This document shows positions 18,623 to 27,487 of a DNA stretch of 64,000 nt, in pieces. The notes beneath the pieces are model-generated. The model was not told where the DNA came from and did not search any database. It worked only from the letters and a program-made list of their open reading frames with translations. Made by a program: the position numbers and the translations under genes. Source of the DNA: Candidatus Rhodobacter oscarellae (GTDB taxonomy: Bacteria; Pseudomonadota; Alphaproteobacteria; Rhodobacterales; Rhodobacteraceae); contig NZ_LFTY01000002.1 of assembly GCF_001078595.1 (NCBI RefSeq), positions 1,916,957 to 1,980,956 of the forward strand, given 5' to 3'. How positions within the stretch are numbered: the stretch's first letter is position 1; each line of letters opens with the position of its first letter.

Positions 18623-19933
18623 ATGGCAATTGAACACCTGAAACGCTCTAAAACCGAGGCCGAGAAGGCCGAAGAGGACAGCAAGGTGCGCGGCGTGGTC
18701 GAGGCGACCCTGGCCGATATCAAGGCCCGGGGCGATGAAGCGGTGCGCGACCTCAGCCAGAAATTCGACGGCTACGCGCCCGGGGCCTTCCGCCTCTCGG
18801 ATGGCGAGATCGAGGCCGCCATGTCCCAGGTCTCGGCCCGCGACATGGAGGACATCAAATACGCCCAGCGCCAGATCCGCCGCTTCGCCGAGGCCCAGCG
18901 CGCCTCGATGACCGATATCGAGGTCGAGACCGAGCCGGGGGTGATCCTGGGGCATAAGAATATCCCGGTGCAATCCGTCGGCTGCTATGTGCCCGGCGGC
19001 AAGTTCCCGATGGTGGCCAGCGCGCATATGTCGGTGCTGACCGCTTCGGTGGCAGGGGTGCCGCGCATCATCGCCTCCGCGCCCCCGGTCGAGGGCAAGC
19101 CGCACCCGGCCATCGTGGCCGCGATGCAGCTGGGCGGCGCGCATGAGATCTATTGCCTCGGCGGCATCCAGGCGGTGGGCGCGATGGCGCTGGGGACGCA
19201 GAGCATCGAGCCCGTGCATATGCTCGTGGGCCCCGGCAATGCGTTCGTGGCCGAGGCCAAGCGCCAGCTTTACGGGCGCGTGGGGATCGACCTCTTTGCG
19301 GGCCCCACCGAGACCATGGTGATCGCCGACGAGAGCGTGGATGCCGAGCTCTGCGCCACCGATCTTTTGGGCCAGGCCGAGCACGGCTATAACTCGCCCG
19401 CCTGCCTGATCACCAACTCCGCCAGGCTGGCCGAGGAGACCCTGGCCGAGATCGACCGCATCCTGCAGATCCTGCCCACCCGCGAGACCGCCGCGGCGTC
19501 CTGGCGCGACTATGGCGACGTGGTGCTGTGCGAGACCTATGACGAGATGCTAAAACGCGCCAATGAGATGGCCTATGAGCATGTGCAGGTGATGACCGAC
19601 CGCGACGACTGGTTCCTGGAGCATATGCAGAGCTATGGCGCGCTGTTCCTGGGGCCCCGGACGAACGTGGCCAATGGCGACAAGGTGATCGGCACCAACC
19701 ACACGCTGCCCACCAAGAAGGCCGGGCGCTATACGGGCGGGCTCTGGGTCGGCAAGTTCCTGAAAACCCACAGCTATCAGCGGATCGAGACCGACGCGGC
19801 GGCGGCCCAGATGGGCGCCTATGGCTCGCGGCTCTGCATGCTGGAGGGCTTCGTGGGCCATGCCGAGCAGTGCAACATCCGCGTGCGGCGCTATGGCGGG
19901 CGCAACGTGCCCTATGGCGAGGCGGCGGAATGA
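18623..19933 (+). CDS. HisD-family NAD-dependent polyol/sulfonate dehydrogenase (HpsN-like)
   Basis: 436-residue cytosolic zinc dehydrogenase of the histidinol dehydrogenase fold. Seen: [55 protein letters not shown], the zinc-site segment [40 protein letters not shown]... and GHAEQ. The last long segment resembles catabolic paralogues such as HpsN, which oxidises 2,3-dihydroxypropane-1-sulfonate to sulfolactate in roseobacters, more than biosynthetic HisD. No his genes lie nearby; the neighbours are a LacI-controlled importer and SnoaL-like genes. The product probably oxidises an alcohol twice to a carboxylate. The substrate is not established, and no sulfolactate sulfo-lyase genes are visible in the window. 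Confidence 0.85.
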   Translation: MAIEHLKRSKTEAEKAEEDSKVRGVVEATLADIKARGDEAVRDLSQKFDGYAPGAFRLSDGEIEAAMSQVSARDMEDIKYAQRQIRRFAEAQRASMTDIEVETEPGVILGHKNIPVQSVGCYVPGGKFPMVASAHMSVLTASVAGVPRIIASAPPVEGKPHPAIVAAMQLGGAHEIYCLGGIQAVGAMALGTQSIEPVHMLVGPGNAFVAEAKRQLYGRVGIDLFAGPTETMVIADESVDAELCATDLLGQAEHGYNSPACLITNSARLAEETLAEIDRILQILPTRETAAASWRDYGDVVLCETYDEMLKRANEMAYEHVQVMTDRDDWFLEHMQSYGALFLGPRTNVANGDKVIGTNHTLPTKKAGRYTGGLWVGKFLKTHSYQRIETDAAAAQMGAYGSRLCMLEGFVGHAEQCNIRVRRYGGRNVPYGEAAE

Positions 19934-19971
19934 GCTTAGTTTCGAATTTTGCATGCGCAAAATCCGACCGA

Positions 19972-20028
19972 CTGGGAGGGGCTCTGCCCCTCCCAGACCC
20001 TCCCCGGGATATTTGAGAACCGAAGAAG
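19972..20028 (+). repeat. Hairpin leader element (GGGATATTT type), copy 1
   Basis: The hairpin arms CTGGGAGGGGC/GCCCCTCCCAG with a TCT loop (19972-19996) are followed by ACCCTCCCCGGGATATTT and a purine-rich GAACCGAAGAAG that runs into the ATG at 20029. A second copy with different arms but the same tail precedes coxD (58359-58422, minus strand). In both places the element supplies the immediate leader of a start codon inside an operon. Just upstream, 19946-19963 carries another dyad (ATTTTGC/GCAAAAT). Confidence 0.8.
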
Positions 20029-21054
20029 ATGACCCCCGAGAAAATACGCGATGTGATTGCCCCGTTTCAGCGGGCGGCGGCGCGTGGCGAGGGCGTGGCC
20101 GCGGCGCTGCTGCAGGTGGTGGCACCCGATGCGGCGGTGCATATGTGCCATCCTTTCGGGGATCTGGGCGGGGCTGTATTTTATGAACAGGTGTTCAGTA
20201 AGCTAGAGGCCGCCCTGCCCGACCTGGAGCGCCGCGACATGATCGTGCTGGCGGGGACCACATCGGAGGAGCAGCACTGGGTCGGTTGCATGGGCAATTA
20301 TATGGGAACCTTCCTGGCCCCCTTCCTCGGCATCCCGCCCACCGGGCATCTGGCGCATATGCGCTATCACGAGTTCTTTCGCATCGAAGGCGACCGCGTG
20401 GTCGAGATGCAGGCGATCTGGGACCTCCCCGAGCTGATGATGCAGGCGCGCGCCTGGCCGATGGCGCCGCAGCTCGGCGCGTACCTCTGCACGCCGGGGC
20501 CGATGACCCAGGACGGGCTGGCCCCGCGGGGCTCTGGCGCGGCGGCGATGAACCATGTCATCGCGATGCTCACCGATTTGTGCAAGCACCCCGCCGACCC
20601 GGACCCCGCCGTGATGCGGCTGGAGCGCCACTGGCACCCCAAGTTCAACTGGTACGGGCCCGCAGGCATCGGCACCGGGCGCGGCGTCGCGGGCTTCCGG
20701 CACTGGCACCAGATCCCCTTCCTGCGCGCCATGCCCGACCGCAGGCTGGACGCGATGGGCGATCTGATGAGCCACTGGGTGGCGCAGGGCGCGTATGTCT
20801 GCGAGACCGGCTGGCCCAACATGCGGCTGACCATCACTGGCGACGGCTGGATGGGGATCGCGCCCAGCGGCCAGGAGGTCACGCTGCGCAGCCTGGACTT
20901 CTGGCGCATGGAGGACGGGCTGATCCGCGAGAATTGGGTGCTGGTGGACCTGCTAGACCTCTACGCGCAGATCGGCGTTGACGTGCTGGCCCGAATGGCC
21001 GAGTTCAACAAAGCGCGGCATATCGCGCCCATCGCACAGGAGGCCGGGCTGTGA
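20029..21054 (+). CDS. Tandem SnoaL/NTF2-like domain protein 2
   Basis: 341 residues with two NTF2-like halves. Half one (about 1-160) contains VVAPDAAVHMCHPFGDLGG, FLGIPPTGHLAHMRYHEFFRIEGDRVVEM and a DLPELMMQA end. Half two (about 180-330) contains HPKFNWYGPAGIGTGRGVAGFRHW, SGQEVTLRSLDFWRMEDGLIRENWVLVDLLDLY. The pattern of paired PTG.. and IRENWV..DLL matches SnoaL-like/ester-cyclase-type proteins and is shared with the 13020-13988 product, so these two are probably paralogues. It follows the HisD-like gene by 95 bp and overlaps the next gene by four bases. The reaction is unknown; dehydration or isomerisation of a pathway intermediate is a guess. Confidence 0.75.
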   Translation: MTPEKIRDVIAPFQRAAARGEGVAAALLQVVAPDAAVHMCHPFGDLGGAVFYEQVFSKLEAALPDLERRDMIVLAGTTSEEQHWVGCMGNYMGTFLAPFLGIPPTGHLAHMRYHEFFRIEGDRVVEMQAIWDLPELMMQARAWPMAPQLGAYLCTPGPMTQDGLAPRGSGAAAMNHVIAMLTDLCKHPADPDPAVMRLERHWHPKFNWYGPAGIGTGRGVAGFRHWHQIPFLRAMPDRRLDAMGDLMSHWVAQGAYVCETGWPNMRLTITGDGWMGIAPSGQEVTLRSLDFWRMEDGLIRENWVLVDLLDLYAQIGVDVLARMAEFNKARHIAPIAQEAGL

Positions 21055-21977
21055 CGGCATTCGCCCAACATATGCGCCCGGTCGCGGCAGAGTATCTAAC
21101 GCAGGCTTTGCCGAAGCAGGACCCAGATGGCTGGAACGATCAAGCCCTGACCGCCTGGCAGTTCGGTTGCATGGCGCTTGCGAGTTTGGGCTATGCGTCA
21201 TTGCAGAAGTGGGGGGCGTCGCGGCGAACACCCGCGCGTGATCCAAAGGTTTGGCCGCGCTGGGACGACATTGCATGGGTCGTGCTCTCTGTGCTCGCCC
21301 AGCGCCGCGAGATCGAATACCGGCAACGCGATGGCACCCGTTTCGTTGCGCCCGCGCGCGACGGCCAACTTATAGTCAAGCGCATCTCACCGCCGCCGCC
21401 CGCCCCTCCCGAGCCAAACATCCAGGCCGCGCATGGTGCCGGACACGCCTTCGTAAGGCCAGAGCACTTGCCGCTCTTGGAGGTGCTTGAGCTTGTAGAG
21501 AACGGGGCATGGAGCGCGCGGGCCGAGCTTTTGCTCTGGCGCGCGCAGCCGCGGGCCTGGGGGATGTCCATCCAGGAAGACGCTCGGTTTCAATCCGGGC
21601 TTGAGCGATGTTTGGATACCATGCCGCAGGATGTCGTCGAGACGATGCACGATATGGCCGATATCGATGCGGAGAAAGTCGATGCTTCGGTCGCCCAGCA
21701 GGAACAAGCCAACGCCGATCTGATCGCAAAACACCCGGCGCAGGCAAAGTTCGATCGCACGGTCAGCCGTGAGGGCCAGTTCAAGGGATTAATTTTCCAT
21801 GCGAAGACCCAGATGGATCGCCTCTTTTTCGAAGGCTGGCGTCTGCAAGAGGGATGGCTAGACGGCGAAAACAGAACACGCGCCCTGCCCCTCTTCCACG
21901 ACCCGCTGGCCATGCAGATGCGCCAAGCGGCGTTCGATGCGTTGGGATTGGCCTTCCCGAGGGAGGTGCCGGTATGA
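21051..21977 (+). CDS. Unrecognised protein coupled into the catabolic operon
   Basis: 308 residues, no family recognised. Seen: a helical Trp-rich N-terminus (about 1-80), a proline linker ISPPPPAPPEP near 112-122, and a mostly helical, charged C-terminal half with MHDMADIDAEKVDASVAQQEQANADLIAK. No signal peptide and no clear membrane segment; the one mildly hydrophobic stretch is FGCMALASLGYASL. The GTG at 21051 overlaps the TGA of the previous gene (GTGA) with AGGAGG 8 nt upstream, and its own TGA overlaps the ATG of lacI (ATGA), so it is translated with them. Its codon use is visibly less GC-biased than its neighbours', suggesting later arrival. Confidence 0.65.
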   Translation: MTAFAQHMRPVAAEYLTQALPKQDPDGWNDQALTAWQFGCMALASLGYASLQKWGASRRTPARDPKVWPRWDDIAWVVLSVLAQRREIEYRQRDGTRFVAPARDGQLIVKRISPPPPAPPEPNIQAAHGAGHAFVRPEHLPLLEVLELVENGAWSARAELLLWRAQPRAWGMSIQEDARFQSGLERCLDTMPQDVVETMHDMADIDAEKVDASVAQQEQANADLIAKHPAQAKFDRTVSREGQFKGLIFHAKTQMDRLFFEGWRLQEGWLDGENRTRALPLFHDPLAMQMRQAAFDALGLAFPREVPV

Positions 21978-22993
21978 GTGCCAAGATCACCTCCGCCGAG
22001 GTCGCCCTGCGCGCGGGGGTCTCGCAATCCGCGGTCAGCCGGGTCTTCACCCCCGGCGCGTCTGCTAGCGCCAAGACCGTGCAGAAGGTGCGCGCGGCCG
22101 CCGCCGAGCTGGGCTATCGCCCCAACACGCTGGCCCGCGCCATGGTCTCGGGGCGCACGCGCATGATCGGGCTGGTGGTGGCCTATCTGGAGAACCAGTT
22201 CTACCCCGACGCGCTGGAGCGGCTCTCCAACGCCCTGCAGGCGCAGGGCTATCACGTGCTGGTCTTCATGGCGAACACGCTGACCGATAACATCGACCAG
22301 GTGATGGAGGAGATCCTGGACTACCAGGTGGACGGGATCATCGCCGCCTCGGTGGCGCTGTCCTCGGACCTGCTGACGCGCTGCCGCAACGCCGGGGTGC
22401 CGGTGGTGCTGTTCAACCGGACGCAGGACGACCCGTCGCTCTCGGCGGTGACCTCTGACAACATCGCCGGGGGGCGGAAGGTGGCGCAGTTCCTGCTGGC
22501 GGGCGGGCATGCGCGCATCGGCTATATCGCGGGCTGGGAGGGCGCCTCGACCCAGCGCGACCGCGAACTGGGCTTTCTGGCCGGGCTGCAGGCGGCGGGC
22601 GTGGCGCTGCACGCCCGCGCGGTTGGCAACTTCCACATGGATAGCGCGCGGGCGGCGGCGCTCGAGATGTTCTCGCGCCCCGATCCCCCCGACGCGGTCT
22701 TTGTGGCCAACGATCACATGGCCTTCGCGGTGATGGACGTGCTGCGGTTCGAGCTGGGGCGCGCGGTGCCGGGGGACGTGTCCGTTGTGGGCTATGACGA
22801 CGTGCCGACCGCCGCCTGGCCCGCCTATGACCTCACCACGGTGCGCCAGCCCGCCAACCGCATGGTCGCGGCCACGGTGGAGACGCTGATGGCGCAGATC
22901 GACGATCCCGCAAGCCCGCCGCGCCGCGCCATGATCCCCGGCCCGCTGGTGCTGCGCGGCTCGGCCCGGATACCGGAAGGATACGAGCCATGA
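21974..22993 (+). CDS. LacI/GalR-family transcriptional regulator
   Basis: 339-residue DNA-binding regulator. Seen: an N-terminal helix-turn-helix and hinge (ITSAEVALRAGVSQSAVSRVF..., then AAAELGYRPNTLARAMVSGRT), and a periplasmic-binding-protein-like effector domain from about residue 60 with IGLVVAYLENQFYPDALE, DGIIAASV, FVANDHMAFAVMDVLR and VVGYDDVPTAAW. It starts at the ATG at 21974, overlapping the preceding stop (ATGA); the longer frame to 21854 is shadow. It is embedded in the operon and the next gene overlaps its stop. The CG-centred dyads at 14003 and 14057 are its probable targets. Confidence 0.93.
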   Translation: MSAKITSAEVALRAGVSQSAVSRVFTPGASASAKTVQKVRAAAAELGYRPNTLARAMVSGRTRMIGLVVAYLENQFYPDALERLSNALQAQGYHVLVFMANTLTDNIDQVMEEILDYQVDGIIAASVALSSDLLTRCRNAGVPVVLFNRTQDDPSLSAVTSDNIAGGRKVAQFLLAGGHARIGYIAGWEGASTQRDRELGFLAGLQAAGVALHARAVGNFHMDSARAAALEMFSRPDPPDAVFVANDHMAFAVMDVLRFELGRAVPGDVSVVGYDDVPTAAWPAYDLTTVRQPANRMVAATVETLMAQIDDPASPPRRAMIPGPLVLRGSARIPEGYEP

Positions 22994-23958
22994 AGGGCTT
23001 TGACCCCAAGTTCAAGGACTTCCCCGACTACATCATCGGGATCACCAAGGAGATCTGGGAGGAGCGCGGCATCGCGACCCTGCATGACTATTACGCAGCC
23101 GACATCCTGGTGCGCTCGCCGGACTCGGTGGTGGTGGGCAACCAGGGCGTGATCGCGGCGACCATGGCGACCCTGGCGGAGTTCCCGGATCGGGCGCTCT
23201 ACGGCGAGGACGTGATCTGGTCGGGCTCGCCCGAGGCGGGGATGCTGTCGTCGCACCGCATCCACTCCACGGCCACCCATTCGGGCGACGGGGTCTATGG
23301 CAAGGCCACGGGCACGCGGCTGGACTACCGCATCATCGCCGACTGCCACGCGATCGCGGGCCAGATCAACGACGAGTGGCTGATCCGCGACCAGGGCGCC
23401 ATCGTGCGGCAGCTTGGCTGGGAGCCACGGGACTACGCCGCCGACCTGATCGCCCGCGAGGGCGGGCCTGAGACCGCCGTGCGGCCATTTACGCCCGCAA
23501 TTGACGTGCCGGGTCCCTACACGGGGCGCGGCAATGACAACCCATGGGGCCAACGGCTGGCGGATATCCTGACGCGGATCATGGGGGCGGACATGGCCGC
23601 GATCCCAGAGGCTTACGACCGCGCCTGCGCGCTGGAATACCCCGGCGGGGTGTCCGGGCTCTCGACCGGTGACGCGGATGAGTTCTGGATGGGGCTGCGG
23701 GCCTCCTTCCCCAATGCGCGCTTCACCGTCGAGCACCAGATCGGCCGCGAGGACCCCCTGATGCCGCCCCGCGCCGCGCTGCGCTGGGGGCTGCATGGGG
23801 CGCATGACGGCTGGGGCAGCTTTGGCGCGCCCACCGGCGCGGATGTCTACGTGATGGGCGCCACCCATGCCGAGTTCGGCCCCTGGGGCCTGCGCCGAGA
23901 GTTCACGCTGTTTGATGAGACGGCGGTGTGGAAGCAGATCTTGTTAGGCGGCTCCTAG
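22990..23958 (+). CDS. Tandem SnoaL/NTF2-like domain protein 3
   Basis: 322 residues. Half one (about 15-145) reads YIIGITKEIWEERGIATLHDYYAADILVRSPDSVVVGNQGVIAAT... and ends with AGQINDEWLIRDQGAIVRQLG. Half two (about 190-320) holds YDRACALEYPGGVSGLSTGDADEFWMGLRASFPNARFTVEHQIG and closes with LRREFTLFDETAVWKQIL. Both halves match SnoaL-like polyketide-cyclase/ester-cyclase proteins. It is more distant from the other two SnoaL-like proteins than they are from each other. The ATG overlaps the lacI stop by four bases. The reaction is unknown. Two palindromic repeats follow before the bicupin gene. Confidence 0.75.
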   Translation: MKGFDPKFKDFPDYIIGITKEIWEERGIATLHDYYAADILVRSPDSVVVGNQGVIAATMATLAEFPDRALYGEDVIWSGSPEAGMLSSHRIHSTATHSGDGVYGKATGTRLDYRIIADCHAIAGQINDEWLIRDQGAIVRQLGWEPRDYAADLIAREGGPETAVRPFTPAIDVPGPYTGRGNDNPWGQRLADILTRIMGADMAAIPEAYDRACALEYPGGVSGLSTGDADEFWMGLRASFPNARFTVEHQIGREDPLMPPRAALRWGLHGAHDGWGSFGAPTGADVYVMGATHAEFGPWGLRREFTLFDETAVWKQILLGGS

Positions 23959-23974
23959 GGGCCGCAACCGCGCC

Positions 23975-24038
23975 GTCCCGGACTTGAACCGGGACCTCGT
24001 GGTGGATTGACGTTGAGGCCCCGGGTCAGGTCCGGGGC
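23975..24038. repeat. Two short palindromic intergenic repeats (CCCGG type)
   Basis: GTCCCGG-ACTTGAA-CCGGGAC (23975-23995) and GCCCCGG-GTCAGGT-CCGGGGC (24018-24038). Both have 7-bp perfect arms around a 7-base loop. The second belongs to a family with four more copies in this window (31666, 39560, 46304, 63276). They fill the gap between the SnoaL-like gene 3 and the bicupin gene. Confidence 0.85.
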
Positions 24039-24050
24039 GGGAGGAACGAA

Positions 24051-25007
24051 ATGGACACGGCACCGCAGATCGTCCGCTACGGCGCGCTGATCCCTTGCAG
24101 GACCGCCTTCATCGACGCCCACACGCCGGGCTCTGACCATAAAGAGAACTTCACCGTCATCGGCGGCGGGGTCTCGGAGAGCCCCGACCAGCACGTGCAC
24201 ATCGCAACCCCGCATGGATTCAACATCGGTGCCGCGGGCCAGCCGCCCCGCTGCCGCAACAGCTTGCATGACCACCGCACGGCAGAGGCGTTCTTTGTCC
24301 TCTCGGGCCGCTGGCGCTTCTTCTGGGGGCGCTGGGGCGACGCGGGCGAGGTCACGCTGGAGCCCGGCGACATCTTCAACATCCCCACGGGCATCTTCCG
24401 GGGGTTCGAGAATATCGGCAGCGATTACGGGATGGTCATGGCGATCCTGGGCGGCGACGACGCTGGCGGCGGCGTGATGTGGGCGCCGCAGGTGATCGAG
24501 GACGCCGCCGCGCATGGCCTGATCCTGGCCGAGACCGGCAAGCTCTATGACAGCAAGAGGGGCGAAGCCCTGCCGCCGGGCGTATCGCCCATGCCGCTGA
24601 TGACGCCCCGGGAGCTCGCCAAGCGGCCCGAGCCCAGCACCGCCGAGGTGCTGCCCAACCACGTGGCCCGCTACTGGGACATGGTGGCGCTGGCGGATCG
24701 CGCGCCCTGCAAGGTCATCGGCGCGGCGGGGCTCTTGCGCGACAGGCCGGGGTTCGAGGTGGATTTCATCACAAGCGGCTCGGCCAGCGACGCGCCCCAG
24801 AGCCGCGACCGCCCCACGGTGCTGATGCCGGTGCGCGGGCATTGGCGCGTGACATGGCCGGGCGGCTCGGACACGCTGGCCCCGGGGGATACGATGTCGG
24901 TGCCCGCCGGGCTTGCCCATGCCGCGCTGCCCTCCATGTCCGGCGACGCGGGGCTCTATCGGGTCACCGGCACCGGCGATCCCGCTGGCCCGACCTGGAG
25001 GGGATGA
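24051..25007 (+). CDS. Bicupin-domain protein
   Basis: 318 residues with two cupin barrels. Barrel one (about 70-150) carries CRNSLHDHRTAEAFFVLSGRWRFFWG and VTLEPGDIFNIPTGIFRGFENIG, i.e. the two conserved cupin motifs with metal-binding His. Barrel two (about 225-310) carries VLMPVRGHWRVTWPG and DTLAPGDTMSVPAGLAHAAL with fewer metal ligands. Such proteins are dioxygenases, isomerases or sensor/storage folds. The context, end of a catabolic operon, suggests an enzyme acting on the same substrate. The ATG at 24051 follows GGGAGGAACGAA. It probably belongs to the LacI-controlled set, although palindromes separate it from the upstream gene. Confidence 0.8.
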   Translation: MDTAPQIVRYGALIPCRTAFIDAHTPGSDHKENFTVIGGGVSESPDQHVHIATPHGFNIGAAGQPPRCRNSLHDHRTAEAFFVLSGRWRFFWGRWGDAGEVTLEPGDIFNIPTGIFRGFENIGSDYGMVMAILGGDDAGGGVMWAPQVIEDAAAHGLILAETGKLYDSKRGEALPPGVSPMPLMTPRELAKRPEPSTAEVLPNHVARYWDMVALADRAPCKVIGAAGLLRDRPGFEVDFITSGSASDAPQSRDRPTVLMPVRGHWRVTWPGGSDTLAPGDTMSVPAGLAHAALPSMSGDAGLYRVTGTGDPAGPTWRG

Positions 25008-25008
25008 C

Positions 25009-26019
25009 ATGATAAAGGATGGCACGATACCAAAGGCTATCCTTGCGCTCGGCTTCGTCCTAGCCGCCCATGCCGCCGCCGCGCAGACCTGGCAGTCGCG
25101 GACCACCGACACGGGCGCGCTGATCTACGGCGCGGCCTTCACCGCCGACGGCGCCGTGACGCTCAGCTGCACCGCGCCCTCGCCGCAGGGGCGCCCGCTG
25201 ATGGAGACCGGGGACCACGAATCGCTGCGCACCGACACGCCCTATGACCTGGCGATCAGCTTCTCGACCGATTTTCTGTCGCCCTTCGGCGTGTCGCCGG
25301 ACCTGCCGCGCCCGAGCCTGGCCACGGATGGGGCGCGCCACGCGCTGCCCGCGATGCAGTATTCGGACTTCTACGGCGCCTGGACCGGGCTGACCCGGTT
25401 CTACGGCCCCGGCGTGCTGGAGCTCTTCGACGCCACCTCGATCACCATCGACAGCGGCACCGGCGCGGCCCGGCGCTACGCCGCGGACGGGCTGGCGCGG
25501 GCGCTCTCGGAGGGGCTGACGCCCTGCATCTATCGCTGGTTGGAGATGGGGCACCCGCTGCCGCCGCGACTGGCGGCGCATATGAACCGCAACCAAACCG
25601 CGGCCCAACCTGTGGCGCCCGCCGCCCCGGCCACCGCGCCCCCCGCGGGCTTGCCGCCAGTGATGCAGCAGTACCTCTCCCAGGGCTGCAACGGCAGCTA
25701 CCAATTCGACACCAGCCAGATGGGCGTCGCCGATTTCGACCGCGACGGGCGCGGGGATTACGTCATCGACTGGGGAGACATCACCTGCCAGGGCGGCTTT
25801 GGCCCGCGCCCGAATTGCGGCGCGGCGAACTGCCTGATCGACCTGTTCCTATCCACCCGCGGCTACGGCCGCCCCGAGGGCATCCTGGCGATCGGCTTCC
25901 AGATTGTGGCCCTGCCGAACGGGCAACCCGGTCTGATGACCTCCGGCACGGCGGGGGCCTGCCAGACCGGGGCCTGCGATATTCCCTGGCGCTTCGACGG
26001 GCGGAGCCTGACGAAATGA
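25009..26019 (+). CDS. Secreted protein of unknown function with an FG-GAP/EF-hand-like motif
   Basis: 336 residues. Seen: a signal peptide (about 1-25, ILALGFVLAAHAAAAQ); an N-terminal domain to about residue 190; a Pro/Ala linker (QPVAPAAPATAPPAGLPP); and a C-terminal domain with four or more cysteines (GCNGSYQF, ITCQGGF, NCGAANC, CQTGACD) and the acidic repeat-like motif GVADFDRDGRGDYVIDW, similar to FG-GAP/dockerin-type Ca-binding loops. The ATG at 25009 is one base after the bicupin stop, with GGAGGGG 6 nt upstream. Periplasmic location is likely. I do not recognise a family. Confidence 0.7.
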   Translation: MIKDGTIPKAILALGFVLAAHAAAAQTWQSRTTDTGALIYGAAFTADGAVTLSCTAPSPQGRPLMETGDHESLRTDTPYDLAISFSTDFLSPFGVSPDLPRPSLATDGARHALPAMQYSDFYGAWTGLTRFYGPGVLELFDATSITIDSGTGAARRYAADGLARALSEGLTPCIYRWLEMGHPLPPRLAAHMNRNQTAAQPVAPAAPATAPPAGLPPVMQQYLSQGCNGSYQFDTSQMGVADFDRDGRGDYVIDWGDITCQGGFGPRPNCGAANCLIDLFLSTRGYGRPEGILAIGFQIVALPNGQPGLMTSGTAGACQTGACDIPWRFDGRSLTK

Positions 26020-26029
26020 GCGCATGTGC

Positions 26030-26067
26030 CCGACAAAAGGCCGACCAAAAGCCGACACTTTGCCGAC
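26030..26067 (+). promoter_or_regulatory. Array of four CCGAC boxes at exact 11-bp period, upstream of the MetE-like gene
   Basis: CCGAC starts at 26030, 26041, 26052 and 26063. The intervening six bases are A/T-richer (for example AAAAGG, CAAAAG, ACTTTG). The last box ends 19 bp before the start codon, so the array overlaps the leader and any core promoter. The same four-box, 11-bp layout occurs at 34662-34699 upstream of the aldehyde dehydrogenase gene. It is consistent with a protein binding one face of the DNA, or with a repeat element. Confidence 0.7.
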
Positions 26068-26086
26068 CGAACGAAAGAGGCCCAAA

Positions 26087-27211
26087 ATGACCCGCGTTTT
26101 GACCACGCATGTAGGCTCCCTGCCCCGCAGCCAAGAGGTGGTGGACTTCATCTTTGCCCGCGAGCGAGAGCAGCCGTTCGACCAGGCCGCGTTCGACGCG
26201 GCCATGACCGCGGCCGTGTCGGAAACCGTGCGGAAACAGAAGGATGCGGGGATCGACATCGTCTCGGACGGCGAGACCTCCAAGATCAGCTACGCCACTT
26301 ACGTCAAGGACCGCTACACCGGGTTCGGCGGCGACAGCCCCCGCAACGCGCCGGCGGATCTCAAGATGTTTCCCAGCTTTCTCAAGCGCTTAGCCAATGA
26401 CGGCGGCACGCCCAAATATGCCCGCCCGATGTGCGTGGGCGAGGTCCGCTCCAAGGGCCAGGGCGAGCTGGAAAAGGACATCGCCAATCTCAAGGCGGCG
26501 ATGGCCGAGCATGGGCTGGAACGCGGCTTCATGAACGCCGCCTCTCCCGGCGTTATCTCTCTGTTTTTGCAAAACGATTACTACCCCAACCGCGAGGCTT
26601 ACCTGGCCGCGCTGGCCGACGCGATGAAGGCAGAATACGAGACGATCGTGGCTGCGGGGCTGGACCTGCAGCTTGATTGCCCCGACCTCGCTCTGTCGCG
26701 TCATATGTTGTTTACCGATTTGTCGGATGATGAGTTCGTGTCGGTGGCCAATATGCATGTCGAGGCGCTCAACCACGCGCTGGCGGATGTGCCCGCCGAG
26801 AAGGTGCGCGTGCATATCTGCTGGGGCAATTACGAAGGCCCGCATTGCTGCGACATCGGCATGGACAAGGTGTTCGCGACGCTGATGTCCACCAAAGCGC
26901 GCTATCTGCTGTTTGAGACGTCGAACCCGCGCCACGCCCATGAATGGGAGGTGTTTCGGGATCGCCGCGCCGAAATCCCCGATGACAAGGTGCTGGTGCC
27001 GGGGGTCGTGGACACGACGACGAACTTTGTCGAGCACCCAAAGGTCGTCCAGCAACGCATTGAAAGATTTACGGAAATCATCGGCGCCGACCGCGTGATC
27101 GCGGGCTCCGATTGCGGGTTTGGGACCTTCGCGGGCTTTGGCGCGGTGGACCCAGAGATCGCCTATGCCAAGCTCGCCGCCCTGTCCGAGGGCGCCGCTG
27201 CGGTGCGATAG
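26087..27211 (+). CDS. MetE C-terminal-domain-like (cobalamin-independent) methyltransferase
   Basis: 374-residue cytosolic protein of the COG0620 family. Seen: N-terminal TTHVGSLPRSQEVVDFIFA, the loop DIVSDGETSKISYATYV, LDLQLDCPDLALSRH, VHICWGNYEGPHCCDI with candidate zinc ligands His and Cys, LLFETSNPRHAHEWEVF, and a final GSDCGFGTFAGFG, which is the usual last Cys ligand region. Only the catalytic half of classical MetE is represented, so folate may not be the methyl donor; relatives act on other methyl compounds. The ATG at 26087 has AAAGAGG about 8 nt upstream. It stands alone behind the CCGAC array. Confidence 0.85.
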   Translation: MTRVLTTHVGSLPRSQEVVDFIFAREREQPFDQAAFDAAMTAAVSETVRKQKDAGIDIVSDGETSKISYATYVKDRYTGFGGDSPRNAPADLKMFPSFLKRLANDGGTPKYARPMCVGEVRSKGQGELEKDIANLKAAMAEHGLERGFMNAASPGVISLFLQNDYYPNREAYLAALADAMKAEYETIVAAGLDLQLDCPDLALSRHMLFTDLSDDEFVSVANMHVEALNHALADVPAEKVRVHICWGNYEGPHCCDIGMDKVFATLMSTKARYLLFETSNPRHAHEWEVFRDRRAEIPDDKVLVPGVVDTTTNFVEHPKVVQQRIERFTEIIGADRVIAGSDCGFGTFAGFGAVDPEIAYAKLAALSEGAAAVR

Positions 27212-27395
27212 GAGTTCGGCAAGGCTGGCGCGATCCAAAGCAGGCCCGCAAAACCCGCGGCCGGTTCAACCCAGGCGCTGTGCTCTTCTTCTTGGCCAAA
27301 AATACGGATGCCGCGATTGCATGCGGCGATGGCCCCGAATGTTGTGCGCCTCCGGTGGGGCTGGGCGCCAACCGCCCGCACGCAGCCGTCGCTGA

Positions 27396-27414
27396 GACTT
27401 TGCTTTGCAAAGTC
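27396..27414. terminator. Hairpin between convergent genes, GACTTTGC-TTT-GCAAAGTC
   Basis: Perfect 8-bp arms with a TTT loop in the 276-bp space between the MetE-like gene and the convergent binding-protein gene. It is a candidate bidirectional terminator, but no long T-tract follows on either side, so the function is uncertain. I see nothing else in this gap. Confidence 0.4.
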
Positions 27415-27487
27415 CAGCGCGGCGAGTACGGGCTCAAAAGAGCGCCCGCCGACGCGACAGCGGCGGCGGGCACATTTAGATCAAGCC

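Noticed and set aside
18623..19933. Naming this gene hisD of histidine biosynthesis
   Set aside because: No his genes nearby, an operon with a LacI-controlled importer, and segment resemblance to HpsN-type catabolic dehydrogenases.
23975..23996. T-arm-like sequence (on the minus strand, CCCGG-TTCAAGT-CCGGG), suggesting a tRNA
   Set aside because: No acceptor stem, anticodon arm or D-arm can be built around it, and it fits the local CCCGG hairpin family.
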